In this document: in pieces, positions 1 to 8,122 of the stretch | Layout: each line of letters opens with the position of its first letter | Position numbering within the stretch: the first letter of the stretch is position 1 | Assembly: GCA_031374735.1 (NCBI GenBank) | Contig: JANMGQ010000237.1 | Span: forward strand, 1 to 64,000 | DNA: 64,000 nucleotides | Direction: 5' to 3' | From: JABFRJ01 sp031374735 | GTDB taxonomy: Bacteria > Pseudomonadota > Alphaproteobacteria > Rhizobiales > Hyphomicrobiaceae | Program-made: the position numbers and the translations under genes | The notes under the pieces: model-generated | What the model saw: the letters and a program-made list of their open reading frames with translations, nothing else | What the model was told of the DNA's origin: nothing | The model's database searches: none

Positions 1-134
1 GTTCGCGCTTCACACGAACTGGCAATCAGCGAGACAGTCTCGATGAAGAAACCACCAACTGGAGAGCCGTATGCGGGAAAACCGCCCGTCCGGTTCGGAG
101 GGAGGGGTCGGTGCAAGCCGATTCCTACCCCTAT
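1..134 (+). mobile_element. 3' end of a group II intron (domains V and VI)
   Basis: Bases 64-96 fold as a group II domain V: GAGCCG (64-69) pairs with CGGTTC (91-96), GCGG (73-76) pairs with CCGC (82-85) under a short A-rich loop, and the catalytic AGC triad is at 65-67. A second helix follows at 104-131 (GGGG with CCCC, TCGG with CCGA) leaving A127 unpaired, about eight bases from a CTAT end. This fits domain VI with its branch-point A and puts the 3' splice site at about 134. Bases 1-63 would be the end of domain IV; the rest of the intron, including any reverse transcriptase, lies outside the window. The copy is judged by structure only, so activity is unknown. Confidence 0.85.
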
Positions 135-275
135 TTACCTCTGTCCGTAACGCAAGAGTGCCAATACGCGAGAAGTAAGGATTCCGGATATACCTACCGC
201 GCCGCGGCGCGACAGGTATTCCGGGATGACGATGATGGTTGGACAGTCAATATTCTGACCGCTGGTGTAAACCCC
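135..275 (-). repeat. Dispersed intergenic repeat interrupted by the group II intron
   Basis: Read on the minus strand this segment matches 46455-46622 along most of its length. Shared blocks include TTACACCAGCGG, a CATCATCGTCATCCCGGAAT block, an imperfect palindrome around a GC-only centre (190-219 here), and GGCACTCTTG followed by GGACRGAGGTA. The match to the intact copy stops exactly where the intron begins (134/135). No open reading frame in this segment looks real. It separates the intron from the phoB stop codon. Confidence 0.85.
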
Positions 276-279
276 TCCC

Positions 280-963
280 TCAGCCGCCGATGCTATAGCC
301 ACTGCCGCGCACCGTCCGGATCGGGTCGCCTTCATCTCCACGAATGAGGGATCGACGCAGGCGACCGATGTGTACGTCGACGGTGCGTTCGTCGATCTCT
401 GCCGTGTTGCTCCAGACGCGATCAATCAACTGATTGCGTGTCAGCACACGCCCCTTAGCCTCGAGCAGCACTTCGAGAAGGCGATACTCTGTTGGCCCAA
501 GCTTGACCTCACGCATGCCGCGCGTGACCCGATGGGAGGCGCGCGAGAGCACGACATCACCCGCGTCCAGCGTCTCCGCCACCCGTTCGGGCGCGGAGCG
601 TCGGATGATGGCTCCGACCCGGGCCATGAGTTCGGGCACCGAGAACGGCTTCACCACATAGTCGTCGGCTCCGGTCTTCAGGCCGCGAACACGATCGATT
701 TCCTCGCTGCGCGCCGTCAGCATGAGGATCGGGATCTGCGGAATGGTCTTGGAGCGGCGGATCTGGCCGCACAGATCAATGCCCGACATTTCGGGCAACA
801 TCCAATCGAGGATGAGCAAGTCGAACAGCTCGGTCTCCAGTTGCACGCGGCCGTCCTCGGCCGTCATGGCGGCGACCACCTCGTAGCCGGCGGCTTGCAA
901 ATTGTACTGCAGCAGCGTGCTGACTGCCGCATCGTCTTCGATGACAAGGACGCGCGCCGGCAT
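280..963 (-). CDS. phoB: Phosphate regulon response regulator PhoB
   Basis: OmpR/PhoB-family response regulator of 227 residues, the usual family length. The receiver domain has acidic residues E9-D10-D11, phospho-acceptor D53 in LLILDWMLPEMSG and conserved lysine in DYVVKPFSVPEL. The C-terminal winged helix (from about residue 130) ends in the typical TVDVHIGRLRRSL and TVRGSGYS segments. PhoB activates the Pho regulon when phosphorylated by PhoR under phosphate limitation. It is the last gene of pstSCAB-phoU-phoB and starts one base after phoU, so it is translated with it. The order and neighbours make PhoB much more likely than another OmpR-type regulator. No phoR gene is visible in this window. 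Confidence 0.95.
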   Translation of the reverse strand: MPARVLVIEDDAAVSTLLQYNLQAAGYEVVAAMTAEDGRVQLETELFDLLILDWMLPEMSGIDLCGQIRRSKTIPQIPILMLTARSEEIDRVRGLKTGADDYVVKPFSVPELMARVGAIIRRSAPERVAETLDAGDVVLSRASHRVTRGMREVKLGPTEYRLLEVLLEAKGRVLTRNQLIDRVWSNTAEIDERTVDVHIGRLRRSLIRGDEGDPIRTVRGSGYSIGG

Positions 964-964
964 G

Positions 965-1690
965 TCAGCACTCCGTCCGAGGTGCCGGAGTGATCATGAC
1001 GCGGCTTGTATCCTCCCCCTTCGGCCGCGCGTCGGCGACAGGCTGCCCGGTGACCAGATAAACGATGTTCTCGGCAATATTGGTCGTGTGGTCGCCGATA
1101 CGCTCGAGGTTCTTCGCTGCAAACAGCAGATGCGTGCACACGCCGATGTTGCGTGGATCTTCCATCATGTACGTCAGCAGTTCTCGAAACACGGAATTGT
1201 AGAGGGCATCGAGACGTTCGTCGCTCCGCCACACTGCCAGCGCACGTTCAGCGTCGTTTGCCGCCAGCGCATCCAGCACGTCTTTCAGTTGGCGATGCGC
1301 CAGCTCCGTCATGTGCTTGAGGCCATTCATCAGCGTGCGCGGATGGCTCTCACCGGCCAGAGCAATGGCGCGCTTGGCGATGTTCTTGGCGAGATCACCG
1401 ACACGTTCAAGATCACCCGCAATTTTGAGCACCGTCATGATGTGCCTGAGGTCGTTGGCCATCGGCTGGCGCTTGGCGATCATGTAGATCGCCCGCTCTT
1501 GCACGCGCCGTTCGAACTCGTCGATCCGACGATCATTCGCCGCCGCCGTCTCTCCAAGCGCCGCATCGCGCTTCTCCAAGGCCTGGAACGCATCAGCCAG
1601 CAGCTTTTCCGCGTGCCCGCCCATCTCCGCCACGAGGCGGTCGAGTTCGGCAAACTCAGCGTCATAGGAGCGAACGATATGTTGGGGCAT
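965..1690 (-). CDS. phoU: Phosphate transport regulator PhoU
   Basis: 241-residue all-helical protein with the two PhoU repeats. The N-terminal half contains a conserved EFERRVQERAIYMIAKRQP segment, and the C-terminal half has the parallel NLERIGDHTTNIAENIVYL metal-binding helix. The first repeat carries the matching DLERVGDLAKNIAKRA helix. PhoU links the Pst transporter to PhoR and keeps the Pho regulon off when phosphate is ample. It lies between pstB (27 bases upstream) and phoB (one base downstream), the standard alphaproteobacterial arrangement. Length and motifs are complete. Confidence 0.95.
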   Translation of the reverse strand: MPQHIVRSYDAEFAELDRLVAEMGGHAEKLLADAFQALEKRDAALGETAAANDRRIDEFERRVQERAIYMIAKRQPMANDLRHIMTVLKIAGDLERVGDLAKNIAKRAIALAGESHPRTLMNGLKHMTELAHRQLKDVLDALAANDAERALAVWRSDERLDALYNSVFRELLTYMMEDPRNIGVCTHLLFAAKNLERIGDHTTNIAENIVYLVTGQPVADARPKGEDTSRVMITPAPRTEC

Positions 1691-1717
1691 GGCAACCTCC
1701 TCCTCAGATGCAGCGCG

Positions 1718-2533
1718 TCAGCCGAACCGACCGGTGATGTAATCCTGGGTCCGCCTGTCAACAGGAGCCGAGAAAATTTGCTCCGTCGGTCCCTCCTCGA
1801 CGAGATCACCGAGGTGAAAAAACGCCGTGCGTTGCGACACGCGGGCCGCCTGCGCGAACGAGTGGGTAACAATGACAATGCAGAACGTGCGGCGGAGTTC
1901 GTCGATCAGTTCCTCGATGCGCGCGGTCGCGATCGGATCAAGCGCCGAGCACGGCTCGTCCATCAGGATGATTTCGGGGTCGATAGCAATGGCGCGCGCA
2001 ATGCACAGGCGCTGCTGCTGACCGCCTGAGAGCCCTGTGGCCGCATCGTTGAGGCGGTCCTTCACCTCACCCCACAGGCCCGCCTTTTCCAGACTGCGCT
2101 GAACGATGGGTTCGAGGTCCGCGCGCGACTTGCCAAAGCCATGAATGCGCGGGCCGTAGGCGATGTTTTCAAAGATCGATTTCGGAAACGGGTTCGGCTT
2201 CTGGAACACCATGCCGACGCGCGCGCGCAGTTCCACCGGATCAACAGTGGCGGCATATATATCGGCATCATCGATCCTTAACGAGCCCGAAACGCGGCAG
2301 CCCTCGATCGTGTCATTCATGCGGTTTATGCAACGCAGGAACGTCGACTTGCCACAGCCCGATGGGCCAATGAACGAGGTCACGGCGTTGGAGCCGATGT
2401 TGACGTTGACGTCCTTGAGGGCATGCTTCTCGCCATAGTGAACGTTGACCGCGCGCGCGACGATCTTGCCCTCGTCCGCGGCGCGGGACGGGCGTGCGCT
2501 GCCGGATGGCATCGTTGTTGGCATCGCATCCAT
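1718..2533 (-). CDS. pstB: Phosphate ABC transporter ATPase PstB
   Basis: 271-residue ABC ATPase with Walker A GPSGCGKST, Q-loop in VGMVFQKPNPFP (a PstB hallmark), signature LSGGQQQRL, and Walker B IILMDEPCSALD with H-loop VTHS. The first 25 residues are a low-complexity leader; internal ATG starts in it are possible, but every domain is downstream. It powers high-affinity phosphate import through PstA and PstC. It lies 13 bases after pstA and 27 before phoU on the minus strand, clearly in one transcript. Confidence 0.95.
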   Translation of the reverse strand: MDAMPTTMPSGSARPSRAADEGKIVARAVNVHYGEKHALKDVNVNIGSNAVTSFIGPSGCGKSTFLRCINRMNDTIEGCRVSGSLRIDDADIYAATVDPVELRARVGMVFQKPNPFPKSIFENIAYGPRIHGFGKSRADLEPIVQRSLEKAGLWGEVKDRLNDAATGLSGGQQQRLCIARAIAIDPEIILMDEPCSALDPIATARIEELIDELRRTFCIVIVTHSFAQAARVSQRTAFFHLGDLVEEGPTEQIFSAPVDRRTQDYITGRFG

Positions 2534-2546
2534 GAGTTACCCCCCC

Positions 2547-3509
2547 TCACCACTTCAGTTTCTTACGCAGGCGCGCGCGCAACCAAATCGCGACGCCGTT
2601 GAGCCCAAGCGTGATCGCGATCAGCACAAGGCTCGCAGCGGCGGCGTTGCCGACGAAGTCGTCGCCCGGACGCGATATCCAGTTGAACGCCTGGATTGGC
2701 AGCACCGTGAACCCATCCCACAGCCAATGCATGTTGACGTAGGGCGCAGTGGCCTGGATCGGCGGCGTCGGCAGGAATGCAATGAAGGTGAGCGCGCCTA
2801 TGGTAATCAGCGGAGCTGTCTCACCGAGCGCCCGCGAGATGCCGAGGATAATGCCGGTCATGACTCCAGGTGCGGCGGCTGGCAGCACGTGATCGCGCGT
2901 TACCTGCCACTCCGTTGCCCCGACGCCGCGGGCGGCTTCACGCAAACTCTGCGGCACAGCACGGATCGATTCACGCGTGGCGACGATGATGATCGGCAGG
3001 ATCAGCAGCGCGAGCGTGAGGCCAGCCGTGAAGATCGATCGACCTGTGCCCAGACCGTAGACGAACAGACCAAGCGCAAGCAGCCCATAAATAATGGACG
3101 GGACGCCTGCGAGGTTCGAGACATTGATCTCGATGAAGTCTGAAAACCGGTTCTTCGGCGCGTATTCTTCGAGGTAGATCCCAGCAGCGACCCCAACAGG
3201 TACTGCGATGAAGCCGGTGACGAGGATCACCAGAAGCGACCCGACCCAGGCCGACAGAATTCCGGCCTGCGACGCCCGGCGCGACGGGAAATTGGTCAGG
3301 AAATCGAGTGACAGTCTCGGCAGGCCAACAAGCATGAGGTCGACGATCAATGCGCCGAGCGCCACGAGGCCTAGCAACGTGGCCGCGAGGCCCACGGCAC
3401 GAAACACGCGTTCGCGCCGCGCGCGCGCAGCATTGCGAGACTTGCGGTCCTCCGCGCGCTCGTAGGCACGAACGAACTCATTGGAGCTGATGTCAGCGGG
3501 CATCGTCAT
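2547..3509 (-). CDS. pstA: Phosphate ABC transporter permease PstA
   Basis: 320-residue inner-membrane permease with about six hydrophobic helices and a cytoplasmic N-terminal arm rich in charged residues (about residues 1-35). The EAARGVGATEWQVTRDHVLP segment is the EAA loop that docks on the ATPase PstB. Its ATG overlaps the pstC stop by one base (TGATG), implying translational coupling. Together with PstC it forms the phosphate channel fed by periplasmic PstS. Confidence 0.94.
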   Translation of the reverse strand: MTMPADISSNEFVRAYERAEDRKSRNAARARRERVFRAVGLAATLLGLVALGALIVDLMLVGLPRLSLDFLTNFPSRRASQAGILSAWVGSLLVILVTGFIAVPVGVAAGIYLEEYAPKNRFSDFIEINVSNLAGVPSIIYGLLALGLFVYGLGTGRSIFTAGLTLALLILPIIIVATRESIRAVPQSLREAARGVGATEWQVTRDHVLPAAAPGVMTGIILGISRALGETAPLITIGALTFIAFLPTPPIQATAPYVNMHWLWDGFTVLPIQAFNWISRPGDDFVGNAAAASLVLIAITLGLNGVAIWLRARLRKKLKW

Positions 3510-4417
3510 CAGTAGGCCTCGCGATAGCGGCGACGGAGCCAGAAGGCGAGTAAGTTGAAGGCAAAGGTCATGGCGAACAGCACGAGCCCGGCCGCAAAGA
3601 TCGACTGGTACCCGATCGAGCCGTGGGGCAAGTCACCAAGCGCAACCTGCACGATGTAAGCCGTGATGGTTGCAGCGGGTTCACGGGGGTCGAAGGTGAG
3701 ATTGGGCTGCTGCCCCGCGGCAATGGCAACGACCATCGTTTCTCCGACCGCGCGCGACAGCGCGAGCACGAACGCTGCAGCGATACCCGAGAAGGCCGCG
3801 GGCAACACCACCTTGGTCGCCGTTTCGTATTTTGTGGCACCGATTGCGAGTGAGCCGTCCCGTAATGCCTGCGGCACCGCGCGCATGGCATCTTCACTCA
3901 ATGACACGATGATGGGCAAAATCATGATGCCAATCACGATCCCCGCTGCGAGGATGTTGAAGCCTGGCAGGCCCGGAACAAGTTTCTGCAGCAGCGGCGT
4001 GACGAACAGCAGGGCGAAGAAGCCATAGACGATTGTAGGCACGCCAGAGAGAAGCTCCAGCGCCGGCTTGACCGTTTCGCGCAAACGGTTGGGTGCGAAC
4101 TCGCTCAGATAGATCGCCGAGACCAGTCCAAGTGGTGCGGCAACCAGCAAGGCGACGACAGTCGAGACCAATGTCCCCGTCAGCAGCGGGAGAACGCCAT
4201 ATCTCGGATTGTCGAACAGCGGCGTCCAGACCGTGTCGGTCAGAAACGACCACAGGGACACTGTCCGGAAAAACACCGTTGACTCATAAACGAGCGTGCC
4301 AACGATGCCGAGTGTGATGAGCACGGACGACGCCGCGGCAGCGAACAGCGCGCCGCGTATCACCGTCTCCCGCAACCGTTGTCGATCACGCTCCGCAGCT
4401 GTCAATCTCGACGCCAT
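3509..4417 (-). CDS. pstC: Phosphate ABC transporter permease PstC
   Basis: 302-residue inner-membrane permease with six predicted helices. Typical PstC features are the SGVPTIVYGFFAL segment and the EAA-type loop DGSLAIGATKYETATKVVLP. It pairs with PstA. It follows pstS after 118 bases, the largest gap within this operon. In many bacteria that gap holds a processing or attenuation structure that keeps the binding protein in excess; no clear hairpin was recognised here. Confidence 0.94.
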   Translation of the reverse strand: MASRLTAAERDRQRLRETVIRGALFAAAASSVLITLGIVGTLVYESTVFFRTVSLWSFLTDTVWTPLFDNPRYGVLPLLTGTLVSTVVALLVAAPLGLVSAIYLSEFAPNRLRETVKPALELLSGVPTIVYGFFALLFVTPLLQKLVPGLPGFNILAAGIVIGIMILPIIVSLSEDAMRAVPQALRDGSLAIGATKYETATKVVLPAAFSGIAAAFVLALSRAVGETMVVAIAAGQQPNLTFDPREPAATITAYIVQVALGDLPHGSIGYQSIFAAGLVLFAMTFAFNLLAFWLRRRYREAY

Positions 4418-4535
4418 AACGCCCCCGACATGGCAAAACTCCCAAACCTGCAGTCAACCCGCACAAGAAACACCGGATCAGGCTCATGCCAGACCCGGCG
4501 TCCCCTTTTGAGTGCAACTCACAGCACGGCGACTG

Positions 4536-5537
4536 TTACATCACCGGCTTTTTCTTGATGATGTCGCCGATATAGACACCAACTTCAGGCACGCCGCCAA
4601 AGGCCGAGCCGGCTTCACGCTTGGTGAAGCGTTCGTAGGCAGGCCCGTAGTATTTCTCCGGCAGCGGAATGTATTTGACCTCTTTGATCAGAGCCGGCCC
4701 CTTGGTCATCACGAAGTCGACCAACTGCTGCACCTCGGGCTTTGCCGCCGCCTTGTCTGAGACATAGACGAACAGCGGGCGCGACATCGGATTATAAGTG
4801 CCGGCCAGCACGTTTTCGAGCGACGGCTTTACGCAGCCCTGACCTTTGCCCCAATCGATGGCGAGCGCTTTCAGGGCCTTCGGGTTGGCCGCATAATAGG
4901 CGAAGCCGAAGTAGCCGATCGAGCCCTTGTCGCCCTGGACGCCCTTGACCAGGACGTTGTCGTCTTCGCTGGCGGTGTAGTCGCCGCGGCTCGACTTGGC
5001 TTTGCCGACGGTCGCCTCGGTGAAGTAGTCGAACGTGCCGCTATCTGATCCGGCGCCGAAGAGCTTCAGTGGTGTGTCGGGCCATTCCGGGTTCACGTCC
5101 TTCCAGGTCTTCACTTTGCCCTGCGCAGCCGGTTCCCACATCGTCTTGAGTTCAGATGTCTTGATGCACTCCAGCTTGTTTTCCGGATGCACGACGACGG
5201 TGAGCGCATCATATGCAATGGGCAGTTCGTAGAACGAGATGCCGGCTTTCTTGCAGGCTTCGATTTCTTCCTTCAGGATCGGGCGCGAGCCGTTGGAGAT
5301 GTCAGTCTCTCCGCGGCAGAACTTCTTGAAGCCGCCGCCGGTCCCTGAGATGCCGACCGTGACGCGCACCGCACCTTTGGTGCTCTTCTGGAACTCTTCA
5401 GCGACGGCTTCCATGACCGGAAACACGGTAGACGAGCCGTCGATGGCGATCGTCTTGGCCTGCGACCAGGCGGGGGTTACGGCTGCTGAGGCGGCGAGGG
5501 CCGCGATAGCGGCGATGGGGCGGGCTAGGTAGGTCAT
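4536..5537 (-). CDS. pstS: Periplasmic phosphate-binding protein PstS
   Basis: 333 residues when started at the ATG at 5537, chosen because GGAGG lies about ten bases upstream and the product then opens with a proper signal peptide (MTYLARPIAAIAALAASAAV, cleavage near WSQA). A longer in-frame reading to 5693 would put more than 50 polar residues before the signal and is rejected. The mature protein starts IAIDGSSTVFPVMEAVAEEF, the phosphate-binding GSST loop, and has the second loop ISGTGGGFKKFCRGETDISN. It delivers phosphate to PstCAB. First gene of the operon, behind a candidate Pho box. Confidence 0.95.
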   Translation of the reverse strand: MTYLARPIAAIAALAASAAVTPAWSQAKTIAIDGSSTVFPVMEAVAEEFQKSTKGAVRVTVGISGTGGGFKKFCRGETDISNGSRPILKEEIEACKKAGISFYELPIAYDALTVVVHPENKLECIKTSELKTMWEPAAQGKVKTWKDVNPEWPDTPLKLFGAGSDSGTFDYFTEATVGKAKSSRGDYTASEDDNVLVKGVQGDKGSIGYFGFAYYAANPKALKALAIDWGKGQGCVKPSLENVLAGTYNPMSRPLFVYVSDKAAAKPEVQQLVDFVMTKGPALIKEVKYIPLPEKYYGPAYERFTKREAGSAFGGVPEVGVYIGDIIKKKPVM

Positions 5538-5579
5538 GCGACTGATCCTCCACACGGCGATTGGTGCAGTGGTGCGCCT

Positions 5580-5611
5580 CCTATAGGAGAGACGCGACAC
5601 CTGTGTGACAG
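5580..5611 (-). promoter_or_regulatory. Candidate Pho box and -10 element for pstS
   Basis: On the minus strand 5611-5594 reads CTGTCAC-ACAG-GTGTCGC: two 7-base units spaced by four, resembling the PhoB consensus (two CTGTCAT units). The first unit matches 6 of 7, the second 4 of 7. A TATAGG hexamer (5585-5580) lies eight bases further on, roughly where a Pho-box promoter carries its -10. The site is 57-74 bases upstream of the pstS start, as expected for autogenous control by PhoB. Confidence 0.6.
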
Positions 5612-5831
5612 TGCAAACGCTTGGTTTAACTTCGTTATTGTCGACCAACGAGGGCGGCGATCGGTGATGTGACACGGCGCGTCGTCCTGCCACCGTGTCG
5701 CTGCGTGTCCGTCAGCCGGTTCGATGATCTGCAACTCGAAACTTGCAATTTGGCTTTAACCAGATGAGAGTTGCTTGCGTGCGGCGATCGCGCCGCGCCT
5801 TAAGAACAATTACGGAAAAAGGGAACGAACC

Positions 5832-6578
5832 ATGACCGCAAAGCGCGTCGTACTCGTCACTGGCGGCATGGGCGGCCTGGGTGAGGCCATCTGCAAAAAG
5901 ATGGCCGCCATGGGCAATACCGTCGTCACGACCTATTCGCCGTCGAACAAGACGTCGGGCGACTGGCTCGCGGAAATGAAAAAGGATGGCTTCACGTTCT
6001 TTGCCTATCCCGTCGACGTGACCAATCCTGAGGATTGCGCTGTGAAATGCGCGCAGATTGCAAAAGAACACGGACCGATCGACGTCATCGTGAACAATGC
6101 CGGCATCACCCGCGACATGACCTTCAAGAAGATGACCAAGGTCGATTGGGACGCTGTCATGCACACCAACCTCGACAGCGTCTTCAACATGACCAAGCCG
6201 GTGATCGATGGCATGGTTGACCGTGGCTGGGGTCGCGTCATCAACATCTCGTCCGTCAATGGCCAGAAAGGCGCGTTTGGGCAGACAAATTACTCGGCCG
6301 CCAAGGCCGGCATGCACGGTTTCACAAAGGCACTGGCGCTTGAAGTGGCGCGCCGCGGCGTGACGGTGAACACGATCTCGCCAGGCTACATCGGCACCAA
6401 GATGGTGACGGCGATCGATAAGACCGTGCTCGAGACCAAGATCCTGCCGCAGATCCCGATGGGTCGTCTTGGCAAGCCCGATGAAGTCGCAGGACTGGTC
6501 GCGTATTTGTCGTCTGACGAAGCCGCGTTCCTCACCGGCGCCAACATCGCCATCAACGGCGGCCAGCACATGCAGTGA
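5832..6578 (+). CDS. phaB: Acetoacetyl-CoA reductase (PhaB/PhbB type)
   Basis: 248-residue short-chain dehydrogenase, started at 5832 behind AAAGGGAACGAACC. The NADP-binding motif is TGGMGGLG, followed by NNAG, catalytic Ser in INISSVNGQ, and YxxxK in TNYSAAKAG. Residues around VNGQKGAFGQTNYSAAKAG and the C-terminal INGGQHM are typical of acetoacetyl-CoA reductases that make (R)-3-hydroxybutyryl-CoA for polyhydroxybutyrate. No ketothiolase or PHB synthase is adjacent. Instead the next two genes on the strand, 18 bases on, encode a ThDP decarboxylase. Divergent from pstS. Confidence 0.85.
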   Translation: MTAKRVVLVTGGMGGLGEAICKKMAAMGNTVVTTYSPSNKTSGDWLAEMKKDGFTFFAYPVDVTNPEDCAVKCAQIAKEHGPIDVIVNNAGITRDMTFKKMTKVDWDAVMHTNLDSVFNMTKPVIDGMVDRGWGRVINISSVNGQKGAFGQTNYSAAKAGMHGFTKALALEVARRGVTVNTISPGYIGTKMVTAIDKTVLETKILPQIPMGRLGKPDEVAGLVAYLSSDEAAFLTGANIAINGGQHMQ

Positions 6579-6596
6579 TGATGGGATGCCGTGACC

Positions 6597-7124
6597 ATGG
6601 CCGACACCGACAACACGCCCTGGCGCGAGGCCGTCTATCGCGCGCTCAAGGACTCAGGTGTAAAGCACGTGGCGTATGTGCCCGATGCCGGCCATGCCAC
6701 GGCCATCCGCATGGCGGAGGCTGACAACGACGTCACCTCCGTCGTGCTGACGTCGGAGCAGGAGGGCATCGGCTATCTGGCCGGCGCCTGGCTCGGCGGC
6801 GAACGCGGCGCGCTACTCATGCAGTCGAGCGGCGTTGGCAACTGCATCAACACCCTTGCTTTGCAGACCATGACGCGCTTTCCGCTGTTGATGGTGGTCA
6901 CCATGCGCGGCGAGTGGAACGAGTTCAATCCGTGGCAGAACCCCATGGGGCAAGCGACCGAGACGTCGCTCAACCTGATGGGCGTGCTGACGTGGCGGGC
7001 TGACAAACCCGAGGACGTGGAACCGCTGCTGCGCGGGGCCGCAACGATGGCCTTCGATGGCGATCACGCGTGCGCCGTATTGCTCGGCCAGCGGATGATC
7101 GGCGCCAAGGAGTGGGTGAAGTGA
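6597..7124 (+). CDS. ThDP-dependent decarboxylase, PYR-domain subunit (sulfopyruvate decarboxylase alpha / ComD-like)
   Basis: About 175 residues forming only the pyrimidine-binding half of a ThDP enzyme. The conserved glutamate is in VVLTSEQEGIGYLAGAWLGG and the structural signature SGVGNCINTL follows. In family members such as sulfopyruvate decarboxylase (ComD/ComE) and phosphonopyruvate decarboxylase, this half works with a separate or fused PP domain; here the PP half is the next gene. Start: ATG 6597; an in-frame GTG at 6591 is possible. The downstream gene overlaps the stop by four bases (GTGA), so the two subunits are coupled. Substrate is inferred from family only and could be another 2-oxo acid. 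Confidence 0.75.
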   Translation: MADTDNTPWREAVYRALKDSGVKHVAYVPDAGHATAIRMAEADNDVTSVVLTSEQEGIGYLAGAWLGGERGALLMQSSGVGNCINTLALQTMTRFPLLMVVTMRGEWNEFNPWQNPMGQATETSLNLMGVLTWRADKPEDVEPLLRGAATMAFDGDHACAVLLGQRMIGAKEWVK

Positions 7125-7723
7125 GCACGAAACCCAAAGCCCCGGCCAAGGTCCTGGAACGCCGCTCAGCCGTTGTCGCGCTGCTCAAGGATCGCAAGGA
7201 CCTGCTCGTCGTGACGGGTCTCGGCTCGCCCTCCTACGACGCGTTCGCCGCAGGCGATCATCCCGGCAACTACTACCTGTGGGCCGCCATGGGGAGCGCC
7301 ACGACGGTTGGCTTTGGCATCGCCATGGCGCAGCGTCAGCGGCCTGTGCTCGTGCTGACGGGCGACGGCGAAATGCTGATGGGCGTCGGCGCGCTTGCGA
7401 CGGTTGCTCTCAAGGCGCCGAAGAACCTCACCATCGCCGTGCTCGACAACGGCCACTACGGCGAAACCGGCATGCAGCTGAGCCATGCCGGCCGGGGTGT
7501 CGAACTCGACGAGGTCGCCGCGTCGTTCACGGTGCCGTGGACGCGTCGCGTCTCCGATATGGCCGGGGTCGAAGAGTTGCGCACGCGTGCGCATCAGCGC
7601 GCCGGCTTGTCGTTCGCGACCATCAAGATCTCGGCCGAAAATCCACCACGGGCCCTGCCGCCGCGCGATGGTGTCGCCGTCAAAAACCGCTTCCGCGCCG
7701 GACTTGGGTTTGGCACGATTTGA
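7121..7723 (+). CDS. ThDP-dependent decarboxylase, PP-domain subunit (sulfopyruvate decarboxylase beta / ComE-like)
   Basis: 200 residues from GTG 7121, which overlaps the stop of the alpha-type subunit. It contains the ThDP/Mg motif GDGEMLMGVGALATVA ending in LDNGHYGETG (the GDG...N pattern) and an opening domain with ERRSAVVALLKDRKD typical of ComE-like subunits. Together with the preceding gene it makes a complete split decarboxylase. In organosulfonate metabolism this would turn 3-sulfopyruvate into sulfoacetaldehyde plus CO2. No sulfoacetaldehyde acetyltransferase is adjacent, so the role stays open. It converges on the Doc gene with 12 bases between stops. Confidence 0.75.
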   Translation: MSTKPKAPAKVLERRSAVVALLKDRKDLLVVTGLGSPSYDAFAAGDHPGNYYLWAAMGSATTVGFGIAMAQRQRPVLVLTGDGEMLMGVGALATVALKAPKNLTIAVLDNGHYGETGMQLSHAGRGVELDEVAASFTVPWTRRVSDMAGVEELRTRAHQRAGLSFATIKISAENPPRALPPRDGVAVKNRFRAGLGFGTI

Positions 7724-7735
7724 CATGCGGTTGGG

Positions 7736-8122
7736 TCAGGCTTTCGGCCACGTGTCGCGGATCCATTGGGCGAAGTTGTCCTCGTCGATCTCGCCGGCGG
7801 CGAGGGATTGCATGGCGGCTGTGGCGAGCGCGGGCCCGGGTGCAAACGGCACACCGTTGATGCGTAAAAAGACGATGACTGCGGCGAAGGCTGCGCGTTT
7901 GTTGCCGTCAACAACGGGATGGTTCCGGGCGACGCCAAACCCATACGCGGCAGCGAGCGCGACGAGGTCGGTCTCGCCATAAGTCCACTTGTGACGTGGG
8001 CGGCCGACTGCCGACTCCAGCATGCCGGGATCGCGCAATCCTGGTGGGCCGCCAAAGATCGCTAGCTGTTCATCGTGCAGGGCGAGCACATCCTGCGCGG
8101 TGAGCCAGATCGGCTCGCTCAT
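7736..8122 (-). CDS. doc: Doc/Fic-family toxin
   Basis: 128 residues, the usual size for a death-on-curing toxin. The Fic core motif reads HPVVDGNKRAAF: the catalytic His, the acidic residue and the NKR variant that marks Doc proteins, which phosphorylate EF-Tu and stop translation. The position after HP, often Phe, is Val here. The N-terminal LTAQDVLALHDEQLAIFGG and LESAVGRPRHKWTYGE segments are typical of the family. Its ATG overlaps the antitoxin stop by four bases, so the pair is translationally coupled. Confidence 0.88.
   Translation of the reverse strand: MSEPIWLTAQDVLALHDEQLAIFGGPPGLRDPGMLESAVGRPRHKWTYGETDLVALAAAYGFGVARNHPVVDGNKRAAFAAVIVFLRINGVPFAPGPALATAAMQSLAAGEIDEDNFAQWIRDTWPKA

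Noticed and set aside
902..2029. Long plus-strand ORF opposite phoU/pstB
   Set aside because: Crosses two complete genes of the phosphate operon with no domain of its own.
5712..6569. Long minus-strand ORF opposite phaB
   Set aside because: Antisense shadow of the plus-strand gene; its composition is the complementary pattern and it carries no known domain.
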